NCBI GenBank assembly: GCA_051005875.1
Contig: JBPCIX010000077.1
Coordinates: 50,170-114,169 of the forward strand
Direction of reading: 5' to 3'
DNA: 64,000 nt
Source of the DNA: JBPCIX01 sp051005875
GTDB lineage: Bacteria > Actinomycetota > CADDZG01 > JAHWKV01
Under the pieces are notes generated by a model that was not told the DNA's origin, searched no databases, and was given only the letters and a program-made list of their open reading frames with translations. Shown here piece by piece: positions 1-7,749 of the stretch (position 1 is its first letter; each line of letters starts with the position of its first letter). The translations under genes and the position numbers were made by a program.

Positions 1-432
1 TGGAGCGGTAAGACTGAGGTCGGCGCTCAGCCAATGTGGGTTAGTAGATTGTTCAACGGGTTTGTTGTGACCCAATTTCAACATGGCCGACCGGGCCGTG
101 GCGTCATCGCGCATGCGAACAAGCCCCGCGGCCAGCCAAAGGGCCGCAAGTTCATCGGGTGCAAGTTCCAGCTCCGGCAAGTAGTAGCGATCTTTGGGGA
201 TTCGATAGCCTTCTTCTAATTCCCAAACATCCATCGGCGCCCGCTCAACGGGAATGCCCATCTCATGAAGTTCCTGCTTGTCGCGCTCGAACATGCGCTT
301 GAAGGCATCCCACTGGTCCTGGCCATATCCGGGAATGGTTTGGTGAATCTCTTGAAGACTTATTGGTCGTGAAGTCTCGAGCAACATGACGATCAGGTTG
401 AGCAGCCTTTCGGCCTTTGAAGCGTTAGTCAA
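1..432 (-). CDS. pafB: PafB-type WYL-domain transcriptional regulator, N-terminal part (cut by window edge)
   Basis: Translation from a TTG at 432 begins LTNASKAERLLNLIVMLLET, the helix-turn-helix start typical of PafB/PafC regulators, followed by a segment ending in VERAPMDVWELEEGYRIP and DRYYLPELEL, which leads toward the WYL domain. About 144 codons are visible; the WYL domain and C-terminus lie outside the window. The TTG overlaps the stop of the DUF3866 gene, so translation is probably coupled. PafB/PafC activate DNA-damage genes independently of LexA in mycobacteria and are typically encoded beside pafA, as here. The family is clear from the sequence; that the regulator works with a PafC partner encoded to the left is inferred. 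Confidence 0.82.
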   Translation of the reverse strand, partial: MTNASKAERLLNLIVMLLETSRPISLQEIHQTIPGYGQDQWDAFKRMFERDKQELHEMGIPVERAPMDVWELEEGYRIPKDRYYLPELELAPDELAALWLAAGLVRMRDDATARSAMLKLGHNKPVEQSTNPHWLSADLSLTAP

Positions 433-1507
433 TTTCGTAGATGAGCTTGCCCGCTACCAGGCCTGCGGCCCCTGCAGCCATAAAAAATTCGGGATCGTCG
501 ACGACGGACCGGCCCATTGTCTCGGGGGTCAAGTCGAATTCCTTAAGCGCCGGTTCGGTCTCCCAGGCGTCGACGATTCGAATATCGTGCATGTCGCTGA
601 GCCCCTGGCCGGCAAGAGCAGCCATTACCTGGTTCAGCTTGTCGAGTTCGAAGTCGGGTACGGCAATGGTCCCCCTGGCTACAGCTCCAAATCTTAGTGC
701 GGCTAAACAATGCCGGCTGACGCCGTGGTGGCGGGGCCTTTGGTCGGCGAACGAAATTCTGAGCGCCGCGATTGGGCGGCCTCCAAGAGCGGCTGCGGCC
801 GATACCACCTGCCCTTGCTCCATGCCCGTGTGGCCCAATAACGTATTTGTTCCGACGACCCCGGGTCCCACCGAGACAACCGTCACGTCGGCCTTTAGCA
901 CTTCACTGGCCGCCATGAGCGAACTGAAAATGTTGATGGACTCAAGATCACCGCCGAAGGCGTGTCCGCATGTGATCGTAGCCTGAATTAAGTCCCGGTT
1001 TTTCAGCTCTGCAACCACCCTGCTGTGCGCGATCGGCAAAGCGCCACCGTCGGTCATGATGTAGGCGATGGTGAGGTCAGGGTCCATGTGTTTCAACATG
1101 GCTACCGCCGGCGCCACTTGCGAGTGCAGGCCACAGGCAACGACGGGCATACCGGCCAGCGAGTCCGCCTCGGCCAAAAGTTCGTGGTGCTCGCTTTCGG
1201 GGGCCTCAGCCACCAACGTGTCCATTTGCCAGGGCGTGTATCTGAGCTTCATGATGTGTCCCGGCGACCTAGATTCGACTTTGTCCAGCCCCAGGTTCCA
1301 CAAAACGAAGTCATCGCCCCCGGTCCCGAGGGCAAGTTCCACCGCGGTAGTATTTATGACCACCCTGTCCCCCACGGTCAGCTTGCCGGTCATAACCGGA
1401 AAGCTGGTAGCCTGACGATTCCTTCGGCCGAGCTTGACCGTCACCCGCTCGATCCCCTCACTGGAATCGAGGACCTTGGCGACGACGCCTGTGCTAAATC
1501 TGGCCAA
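425..1507 (-). CDS. DUF3866 family protein
   Basis: 360 aa from a TTG start with a good Shine-Dalgarno (GGGAGGG about 6 nt upstream). The protein is soluble, with no signal peptide or membrane segment. The N-terminus (about 1-70) looks like a small beta domain, including GKLTVGDRVVINTTAVELAL. The rest is rich in short Gly/Ala motifs such as YIMTDGGALPIAHSR, CGHAFGGDLESIN and VGPGVVGTNT, suggesting a Rossmann-like fold. I recognise it as DUF3866, a family with no established activity. It sits between pafA and pafB inside the pupylation operon, so a role connected to Pup-proteasome physiology is plausible but unproven. Family call fairly sure, function unknown. Confidence 0.75.
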   Translation of the reverse strand: MARFSTGVVAKVLDSSEGIERVTVKLGRRNRQATSFPVMTGKLTVGDRVVINTTAVELALGTGGDDFVLWNLGLDKVESRSPGHIMKLRYTPWQMDTLVAEAPESEHHELLAEADSLAGMPVVACGLHSQVAPAVAMLKHMDPDLTIAYIMTDGGALPIAHSRVVAELKNRDLIQATITCGHAFGGDLESINIFSSLMAASEVLKADVTVVSVGPGVVGTNTLLGHTGMEQGQVVSAAAALGGRPIAALRISFADQRPRHHGVSRHCLAALRFGAVARGTIAVPDFELDKLNQVMAALAGQGLSDMHDIRIVDAWETEPALKEFDLTPETMGRSVVDDPEFFMAAGAAGLVAGKLIYEID

Positions 1508-1517
1508 GCAGGTCCCT

Positions 1518-1562
1518 CCCGATCTTCATTCGCCCGATCTTCATTCGCCCGATCTTCATTCG
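1518..1562. repeat. Three perfect tandem copies of a 15-bp unit
   Basis: The unit CCCGATCTTCATTCG occurs at 1518-1532, 1533-1547 and 1548-1562 without mismatch. It fills the gap between the pafA stop (1568) and the Shine-Dalgarno of the DUF3866 gene. It is one of several 12-15 bp tandem duplications in this window. Confidence 0.95.
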
Positions 1563-1567
1563 ATTGG

Positions 1568-2920
1568 TCACAACGCTGAAATCAATCTTGCGACCCGCTC
1601 GTCGGTGTGCTTAAACGGATCCTTACAAAGAACCGTCCTTTGGGCCTGGTCATTCAATTTCAAGTGGACCCAGTCAACGGTGAAATCTCGGCGTCTCTTC
1701 TTAGCCGCCCTGATGAACTCACCCCGCAATTTAGCCCGGGTGGTTTGCGGCGGGTTCAGCTTTGCCTCATCGATCTCCTGGTCGGTCACGTAGCGCTCGG
1801 CAAGGCCATTTCTCTCGAGTAAGTAATAAAGACTTCGGCGCCGTGACACATCATGGTAAGCAAGGTCCATCAGCGCGAGCTTAGGATGACCGAGCCCAAT
1901 TTCATGCCTTGCCTGGAAGGCTTCCAGCAACTTGTACTTCATTACCCAATCGATCTTCGAATCAAGCTGCATAAAGTCATCCTCCAAAGCGACAAGGCAC
2001 CCCTCCCAATCCTTAACTATTTGCTTCATTTCCGGATCGTCTCGACGATCAACGTACTTAGCTGCACGGCTAAGGTACTCCCATTGCAACTCGATGGCCG
2101 AAGTCTCGCGGCCATTGGCGAGGCGCACTTTACGGCGGCAGGTTATATCGTGCGAAATCTCTCGTATGGCCTTGATGGGATTCTCGAGGGTTAAGTCACG
2201 CATCACCACTCCTTCTTCAAGCATTCGAAGGAGCACCGACGTGGTGGCGACCTTGATCCAGCCGGAATATTCGCTCATGTTCGAGTCACCGACGATGACA
2301 TGAAGCCGGCGAAATTTCTCAGCATCTGCATGTGGCTCATCTCTGGTGTTAATAATTGGCCTGGAACGGGTGGTGGCTGAAGAAACTCCTTCCCAGATAT
2401 GTTCTGCCCTCTGGGAAATGCAGTACAGGGCGCCCCTGGCGGTCTGTAGAACTTTGCCCGCTCCGGAAAAGATTTGCCTGGAAACAAAAAACGGGATCAT
2501 GACTTCGGCAAGTTTGCCGAACTCGCCGTAGCGGCTTACCAGGTAGTTCTCGTGACATCCGTAAGAGTTGCCCGCTGAGTCAGTATTGTTCTTAAAGAGG
2601 TAAACCTGCCCGGAAATACCTTCTTCCCTAAGGCGCATTTCAGCCGCGTTGACGAGCGATTCGAGTATGCGCTCCCCCGCTTTATCATGGACAATAAGCT
2701 CACGAATGTCGTCACATTCGGGAGTTGCATATTCTGGATGCGATCCTACGTCGAGATAAAGCCTGGCCCCATTTTCCAGAAAGACATTAGACGATCGCCC
2801 CCACGACACAACCCGGCGGAACAGGTAACGGGCAACTTCATCGGGCGATAAACGACGCTGTCCGCGAAAAGTACAGGTAACCCCATATTCATTTTCCAGC
2901 CCGTAAATTCGTCTTTCCAA
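1568..2920 (-). CDS. pafA: Pup-protein ligase PafA
   Basis: 450 aa, normal length. PafA is a carboxylate-amine ligase of the glutamine-synthetase fold that joins the C-terminal glutamate of Pup to substrate lysines using ATP. Visible signatures are YGLENEYGV near the N-terminus, ENGARLYLDVGSHPEYATPE (about 48-67) with the catalytic Asp in LDVGSHPE, and KNNTDSAGNSYGCHENYLV (about 109-127) in the nucleotide/Mg site. The start is TTG with a purine-rich GAGGCGG upstream, 19 bp after prcA. The gene lies downstream of pup, prcB and prcA in one operon. It resembles Dop at 4780-6264, but lacks Dop's extra N-terminal insertion, which separates the two. Confidence 0.97.
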   Translation of the reverse strand: MERRIYGLENEYGVTCTFRGQRRLSPDEVARYLFRRVVSWGRSSNVFLENGARLYLDVGSHPEYATPECDDIRELIVHDKAGERILESLVNAAEMRLREEGISGQVYLFKNNTDSAGNSYGCHENYLVSRYGEFGKLAEVMIPFFVSRQIFSGAGKVLQTARGALYCISQRAEHIWEGVSSATTRSRPIINTRDEPHADAEKFRRLHVIVGDSNMSEYSGWIKVATTSVLLRMLEEGVVMRDLTLENPIKAIREISHDITCRRKVRLANGRETSAIELQWEYLSRAAKYVDRRDDPEMKQIVKDWEGCLVALEDDFMQLDSKIDWVMKYKLLEAFQARHEIGLGHPKLALMDLAYHDVSRRRSLYYLLERNGLAERYVTDQEIDEAKLNPPQTTRAKLRGEFIRAAKKRRRDFTVDWVHLKLNDQAQRTVLCKDPFKHTDERVARLISAL

Positions 2921-2939
2921 ATCACCGCCTCACCCCGAT

Positions 2940-3623
2940 TTAGGCAAGAAGCGCACTAACCTCTTTGTCTAGCAAACGGCGGAACTTGCGGCGCTCGCGG
3001 GTGCGATCAAGTACTGCCACTTCAAGGTTCCCGGTAGCGGGAATGTCGCGGCTTTCGACCTCGGCCAGGGCGGCAAGCCCAAGTTTCACGCCGGCCGCCA
3101 CCGCCATATCGGCCTTGTAGTGGGTGGTGAGATACCCGGCGAGATCCTCCGAGTTGCCCCCCATAGCGACAAAGTCTTCCTCGTCGGTGACCGAGCCGTC
3201 GTACAAGATTCTGTAAAGCTCATTCGATTGAGCGTCAATGCCTACCTGGGCCACGAGAATTTCCACCTCGAAAGGCTTCATAGCTTCGGTGAAAATCTGA
3301 CCGAGAATTTGCGAATAGGAGTTGGCAAGTCCTCGCGCCGTAACATCATCGCGTGAGTAAGAGTACCCCCGAATATCCGCCTGGCGAATGCCGTGCATGC
3401 GAAGACTTTCGAACTCGTTGAATTTTCCAACTGCGCCAAAGGCCATCCTGTCGTAAATCTCCGAAATCTTATGGAGAGTGGCAGAAGGATTCTCGGCCAC
3501 AAACAAGATCCCGTCCTTATAGGCCAAGGCGATAACAGACTTACCGCGAGTAATGCCCTTTCGCGCGTAGTCGGACTTGTCCTTCATCAGTTGTTCTGGT
3601 GAGACGTAAAAAGGCATCGACAT
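2940..3623 (-). CDS. prcA: 20S proteasome alpha subunit PrcA
   Basis: 227 aa, typical of actinobacterial alpha subunits. It begins MSMPFYVSPEQLMKDKSDYA, the gate-forming N-terminus and H0 helix, followed by the alpha-type core with GKSVIALAYKDGILFVAEN. No catalytic N-terminal Thr is expected or seen. Alpha heptamers cap the beta rings and dock the Mpa ATPase. The gene starts 8 nt after the prcB stop and is followed after 19 bp by pafA, the usual actinobacterial order. Confidence 0.97.
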   Translation of the reverse strand: MSMPFYVSPEQLMKDKSDYARKGITRGKSVIALAYKDGILFVAENPSATLHKISEIYDRMAFGAVGKFNEFESLRMHGIRQADIRGYSYSRDDVTARGLANSYSQILGQIFTEAMKPFEVEILVAQVGIDAQSNELYRILYDGSVTDEEDFVAMGGNSEDLAGYLTTHYKADMAVAAGVKLGLAALAEVESRDIPATGNLEVAVLDRTRERRKFRRLLDKEVSALLA

Positions 3624-3631
3624 GGGAGGTC

Positions 3632-4495
3632 CTACTCGACTTGCTCAGAGGCGCCGGGGATCCGCTCATCGGATTGAACGGCGCCGGCGGATCGGCGCTC
3701 CTGCAGCAAGGCTTCGAACAGAGCGGCTATTTCGTCGTCGGGGATTTTGGCGAAACCTTCGGCAGAAATCGAGGCGATGTTGGGATAAATGTTACGAAGC
3801 ACGTCGGGGCCGCCGGTGCCGACATCTTCCTCTGAAGCGTCGAACAGGGCCTCGAGCGCAACCTTTACCGCCTCGTCTCTTGTGATGTCGGGCCGGTACC
3901 GTTTCTTAATGGTGGCTCGGGCGTCGCGGCCCCCCGAACCGGTTGCCCAATAGTCGCTTTCTTCATAGCGTCCGCCGGTAAGGTCGTATTTGAAGATCCG
4001 GCCAACCTCTGCCCCCAGGTCGAAGCCGGCGAATAGCGGGACAACCGCCAGTCCTTGCATCGCCATGGGAAGGTTCGCTCGGATCATCTGCGACAACTTG
4101 TTGGCCTGGCCTTCAAGGCTGAGACGTTCGCCCTCGATCTTCTCGTAATGCTCAAGCTCGGTCTGGAACAAGCGGGTCATTTCAATGGCAGGCCCTGCTG
4201 TGCCCGCGATCGCCACGGCCGACCAGTTGTCTGTTGCGAAAACCTTTTCGATAGACCGATGGGCAATTGAATAGCCTTCGGTGGCACGGCGGTCTCCCGC
4301 TATGACCACGCCTCCCCTGTGCCGAAGCGCAAGGATCGTAGTCGCATGAGCAAACTGAGGCTCAGCGCCGGAGATCTGTGTCGCGCCGGGCATTCTGCCC
4401 TCCGCATTTGCGCCGCGGTTCATCAGATCACTAAATGACGAGGGGCCGAGTTCGGCAGAGGGCGATCGTGAAAAGGGCAAGTTGGGAAAATCCAT
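3632..4495 (-). CDS. prcB: 20S proteasome beta subunit PrcB
   Basis: 287 aa when started at the ATG at 4495. A longer ORF would reach 4603 but overlaps pup and has a non-homologous, basic N-terminus, so the short form is preferred. A propeptide of about 51 residues precedes the autocatalytic Thr in HATTILAL, followed by GGVVIAGDRRATEG, the Asp17/Lys33 region of Ntn hydrolases. Mature beta subunits form the proteolytic chamber that degrades pupylated proteins. No strong Shine-Dalgarno is seen before 4495; the 52-nt gap to pup argues for coupling or a weak site. Confidence 0.96.
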   Translation of the reverse strand: MDFPNLPFSRSPSAELGPSSFSDLMNRGANAEGRMPGATQISGAEPQFAHATTILALRHRGGVVIAGDRRATEGYSIAHRSIEKVFATDNWSAVAIAGTAGPAIEMTRLFQTELEHYEKIEGERLSLEGQANKLSQMIRANLPMAMQGLAVVPLFAGFDLGAEVGRIFKYDLTGGRYEESDYWATGSGGRDARATIKKRYRPDITRDEAVKVALEALFDASEEDVGTGGPDVLRNIYPNIASISAEGFAKIPDDEIAALFEALLQERRSAGAVQSDERIPGASEQVE

Positions 4496-4547
4496 AGTTG
4501 TGGCCAGTCTATTAGAGACGAAGGAGATTCGAAGATGGACGAGCGGC

Positions 4548-4739
4548 TTATTGGCCGCCTTTTTGTACATACGAGCGCACGAATTCTTCGGCGTTTTCCT
4601 CAAGGACTTCGTCGATCTCGTCGATGAGGCTGTCTATTTGCTCGGTGTTCTTGCGCTCTCGGGCGGCGGGCGCGGCTGGCTGAGGCTCGTCTTCCGCTGC
4701 CTTTTTCTTCGCACGCTTTACTTCTTCGCCTGCCGGCAT
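4548..4739 (-). CDS. pup: Prokaryotic ubiquitin-like protein Pup
   Basis: 63 aa, charged and disordered as the family requires. The N-terminus is Lys-rich (KRAKKK); the Mpa-binding helix is IDSLIDEIDEVLEENAEEFV (about 35-54); the protein ends VQKGGQ. A terminal Gln means Dop must deamidate it to Glu before PafA can use it. It lies between dop (upstream) and prcB (downstream), as in most actinobacteria. Confidence 0.98.
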   Translation of the reverse strand: MPAGEEVKRAKKKAAEDEPQPAAPAARERKNTEQIDSLIDEIDEVLEENAEEFVRSYVQKGGQ

Positions 4740-4779
4740 ACCTCACCCTCCATTAACTTATATGTCCATTGTAAAGCCG

Positions 4780-6264
4780 CTACGCGTCTAGTGCCTCCAG
4801 TAGGTCTGCCGCCGTTTTTGATGAATTGATCAAACTCTCGGTGGCTTGCCTGTTGCCCCTTAGCGGCTCCATCATTGAAATTTTCTTTAAGGTCTCGGCA
4901 CCGGTGTCGAACATCATTCCATCCCACGATGCCGCGGTCACATCGGACGAGAACTTACTGAGAACAGTTCCCCGGAAGTAGGCCCTGGTGTCGAACGGAG
5001 GCTGTGACACGGCGCTCGCAATTTCAGCCTCGGTGACCATGGTTTCAAAGTGACCCTGTTCGACCAATTTGTAATAAATTCCTTTTCCAACGCGGACGTC
5101 GTGATACTGCAAATCCACCAACGAAAGTCTTGGATCCGGCCAGTCGAGCTTGTGCCGCTCCTGGTAAGCCTTGAGCGTCTTGAATTTGGCGACCCAGTCG
5201 AGTTGACGGTCAAGCGTCATCGGGTCGGTCTCAAGTCCCATTAAGACCTGCTCCCACCGAGTGGTTACCTCTGCCAGAACCTCGTTGTCGTCCTGTTCGA
5301 CCAGGTACTTTTTCGCCCAGTCTAAGAACTCCCACTGCAGATCCACGGCGGTGATCGTGCGGCCATCAGCAAGAGCTACTTTGGCGCGGCAAGTCGGATC
5401 GCGCGAGATCGCCCTAAGGGCGGAGATCGGTTCCGCCAAGGTTAGGTCCGCGGCAATAAAGTCGTCCTCGACCATTTGAAGCAGTAGGGCCGTGGTGCCG
5501 GTCTTGAGAAAAGTCGCTATTTCGCTCATGTTGGCATCGCCGATAATCACGTGCAGCCGCCTGTATTTGTCGGGGTCGGCGTGGGGCTCGTCTCTGGTGT
5601 TGATGATGGGCCGCTTGAAGGTGGTCTCGAGGCCCACCTCGACTTCGAAGAAGTCGGCCCTTTGTGAGATTTGATACTTAACAAGCTCGGTGCCGGGTTG
5701 GCCCTCTGTGCCGATCTTTCCAGCGCCGGTAAATACCTGACGGGAAACCAAAAAAGGAGTGAGCATTTTCACAATACTTGGGAACGGAGTGGACCGCGAG
5801 ACCAGGTAGTTTTCGTGACAACCGTAAGAATTGCCCTTGCCGTCCGAATTGTTCTTATACACGAGGATTCGCTGTCCCTCAGGCAGCGCTGTGGACGCCG
5901 AATGCAGGCTGGCCGCCAGCACGCGCTCCCCCGCCTTGTCGTGAATGACGAGATCCCGGGCATTCGTGCATTCAGGCGTGCAGTACTCTGGATGAGCATG
6001 GTCAACGTAGTAGCGAGCGCCGTTTTCGAGGATCACCGAGACCAAAGACCCTTCATCTTCCGCCGGCTCCAGCCCCGGCCGCTCGAAACCCCTGGCGTCT
6101 CGCAACGGGCTTTCTTCTTCATAATCCCAACGGACTCTTTTAAGTCGAGGCGAGGCGTAGGAGTTAATCAGAATCGAGGAAGCAAGAATCGGGTTGGAAT
6201 CCTCCGTCCCTTTGGCGATGATCCCGTATTCAGTTTCAATTCCCATTACCTTGAGGATTGCCAC
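4780..6264 (-). CDS. dop: Depupylase/deamidase of Pup, Dop
   Basis: 494 aa from the GTG at 6264, which has GGAGG five nt upstream; the next in-frame ATG is at 6246. Dop deamidates the C-terminal Gln of Pup and cleaves Pup from substrates. It shares the PafA fold: MGIETEYGI at the start, ENGARYYVDHAHPEYCTPE (about 80-98) with the catalytic Asp, and KNNSDGKGNSYGCHENYLV. The insertion containing SYASPRLKR and the DYEEESPLRDARGFE segment is the Dop-loop region absent from PafA. It is the first gene of the operon and precedes pup by 40 nt. Confidence 0.96.
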   Translation of the reverse strand: MAILKVMGIETEYGIIAKGTEDSNPILASSILINSYASPRLKRVRWDYEEESPLRDARGFERPGLEPAEDEGSLVSVILENGARYYVDHAHPEYCTPECTNARDLVIHDKAGERVLAASLHSASTALPEGQRILVYKNNSDGKGNSYGCHENYLVSRSTPFPSIVKMLTPFLVSRQVFTGAGKIGTEGQPGTELVKYQISQRADFFEVEVGLETTFKRPIINTRDEPHADPDKYRRLHVIIGDANMSEIATFLKTGTTALLLQMVEDDFIAADLTLAEPISALRAISRDPTCRAKVALADGRTITAVDLQWEFLDWAKKYLVEQDDNEVLAEVTTRWEQVLMGLETDPMTLDRQLDWVAKFKTLKAYQERHKLDWPDPRLSLVDLQYHDVRVGKGIYYKLVEQGHFETMVTEAEIASAVSQPPFDTRAYFRGTVLSKFSSDVTAASWDGMMFDTGAETLKKISMMEPLRGNRQATESLINSSKTAADLLEALDA

Positions 6265-6388
6265 GTCTGCCTCCACAACTAGGACACGAGCTGAGCCCGG
6301 TCAGGCAAGAGCCCTCAACCCATCATACGGGTCATTGAAAGCAACAATTGCTCCCGGAAAGTCGCAACCGGTAGTAACGCCAACCGTT

Positions 6389-6394
6389 TAAGAT
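6389..6394 (+). promoter_or_regulatory. Candidate -10 box placed for a leaderless transcript
   Basis: TAAGAT ends 7 nt before the ATG at 6402, and there is no Shine-Dalgarno upstream of that ATG. This spacing puts the transcription start at or next to the start codon, the arrangement of leaderless actinobacterial genes. No convincing -35 was found. Confidence 0.4.
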
Positions 6395-6401
6395 ACCTGA
6401 T

Positions 6402-7688
6402 ATGTCATTAATGCCCCCTCCGGTAAGAAACGTGCCGGCGCCAAAGCACCGCCCCGACCGGCCTTCCAGGTTAAGGCCTTCCAGGTTAAGGCCACCCAGG
6501 TTAAGGCCAGGCGGAGTGGGACGAGGCCCCGGGAAGCACTCTTACCGCCCGCCTGCCAAGCGGCCCGGCCATGGGCGCTGGTGGCTCAGCCGCGCTAGAC
6601 ATTTTCTCGGCCGTCTGGATCTTGAAAGGGCTAGACGATCCTTCGCCCGGGCAAACGAAGGGCCTGCTTGGATTCGAATAGCTCGTGTGGCCATCGTCAC
6701 TTCCGTTCCTGTTGGGTTGGCCGCGTTGCCCACGGCGACTTATGACCCTAAACCTCCAACGACAGTTTCAGTTTCCGGGAAGTTGGTTTTGCTGCCGCCT
6801 CAAGTAACGCTGTCATCGGCCTTCAAGCAATTGGGTGGCGGCCCGCAACCAGGCCGAATCATGAGCGTGCTCGGAAACCCCCTGGGTCCGGCCGACACAT
6901 CGCCGATCGTAAGGCTGAACGGCAACCCAACATTGCCTTCAATTCAACTTCGAAACGGTGACCGCCTGGAATTCCAAAATGGCGCAGATAAACCAGAGCC
7001 GGCCGTTCAGGAAACCTATGCGCAAGCAGAAGGAAATCCTCAGTTCTTAATCGGCAGCGGGAGTGTGACTGTGCTGAGAGGCACCTTGTCGGGTCAAATC
7101 CAAACGCTCGCATCCACCCCGGGGACCGGCGCCCCCCAGGTGGCATTGACCTTCGATGATGGTCCAAGCCCCCTGTACACGCCTGCGATCCTAGACATCT
7201 TGCGAAATGCTGGAGTAAAGGCGACTTTCTTTCCATTGGGAAGAACGGCTTCGCGAAACCCAGACCTTGTTCGGCGCCTAGTCGCCGAAGGCATGCACAT
7301 CGGCAATCACAGCTGGGACCATCCCGTACTGACCAACAAGCCGGCCAAATTCGTAATCGATCAGCTAAAAAGGTCCGAAGATACGCTCAGCGCGCTCGGG
7401 GCTTCGGTAAGTGTTTTTCGACCCCCCTTCGGTAGCTTTCAGCCTTCCACCCTCAAAACCGCGGAATCCCTCCACCTGAAGACGGTGATTTGGAGCGTGG
7501 ACTCACTCGATTGGAAAAAGACCGGAACGGAGCAAATCGTTGACCGCGTTCTTTCATTGGTGCGACCGGGTTCGATAATTCTCCTTCACGACGGTGGCGG
7601 AAACAGAAGTCAGACAGTAGCTGCCCTCCCACAAATAATCTCAACCCTTAAAGCGCGCGGCTACCAATTCGCCCTCTTGGGAGGCTAA
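6402..7688 (+). CDS. Membrane-anchored polysaccharide deacetylase (NodB/CE4)
   Basis: 428 aa. Residues 1-90 are a basic, Pro/Arg-rich cytoplasmic region that includes a repeated RLRP unit. A single membrane segment follows (about 90-110, ARVAIVTSVPVGLAALPTA), then an exported linker, then the CE4 domain (about 245-425). Metal and catalytic motifs are present: TFDDGPS, HIGNHSWDHP (the H-x3-H pair), FRPPFGS, WSVDSLDW and ILLHDGGG. The family removes acetyl groups from peptidoglycan or other GlcNAc polymers outside the membrane. The gene stands alone on the plus strand between the dop operon and mpa; substrate cannot be told from sequence. Confidence 0.9.
   Translation: MSLMPPPVRNVPAPKHRPDRPSRLRPSRLRPPRLRPGGVGRGPGKHSYRPPAKRPGHGRWWLSRARHFLGRLDLERARRSFARANEGPAWIRIARVAIVTSVPVGLAALPTATYDPKPPTTVSVSGKLVLLPPQVTLSSAFKQLGGGPQPGRIMSVLGNPLGPADTSPIVRLNGNPTLPSIQLRNGDRLEFQNGADKPEPAVQETYAQAEGNPQFLIGSGSVTVLRGTLSGQIQTLASTPGTGAPQVALTFDDGPSPLYTPAILDILRNAGVKATFFPLGRTASRNPDLVRRLVAEGMHIGNHSWDHPVLTNKPAKFVIDQLKRSEDTLSALGASVSVFRPPFGSFQPSTLKTAESLHLKTVIWSVDSLDWKKTGTEQIVDRVLSLVRPGSIILLHDGGGNRSQTVAALPQIISTLKARGYQFALLGG
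6464..6508. repeat. 15-bp tandem repeat inside the deacetylase gene
   Basis: Units at 6464-6478 and 6479-6493 are identical (TTCCAGGTTAAGGCC). A third at 6494-6508 differs at two positions. The length keeps the frame and encodes a repeated (S/P)RLRP pentapeptide near the N-terminus. Confidence 0.93.
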
Positions 7689-7720
7689 AGCTTGGGAGGC
7701 TAAAGCTTGGGACGCTAAAA
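7676..7720. repeat. 15-bp tandem repeat covering the deacetylase stop codon
   Basis: CTTGGGAGGCTAAAG at 7676-7690 and 7691-7705 is repeated exactly; a third copy at 7706-7720 has two differences. The stop codon TAA (7686-7688) lies in the first copy, so the last codons and stop have been duplicated into the convergent intergenic region before mpa. Confidence 0.93.
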
Positions 7721-7749
7721 CCGAAGAACCCAAAAGGGACGGGCCGTAC

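Noticed and set aside
1518..1562. CRISPR-like repeat cluster
   Set aside because: Units are contiguous with no spacers and no cas genes are present.
4495..4603. Longer prcB frame starting within pup
   Set aside because: The extra 36 residues overlap pup in another frame and look non-homologous; the ATG at 4495 gives a propeptide of normal length.
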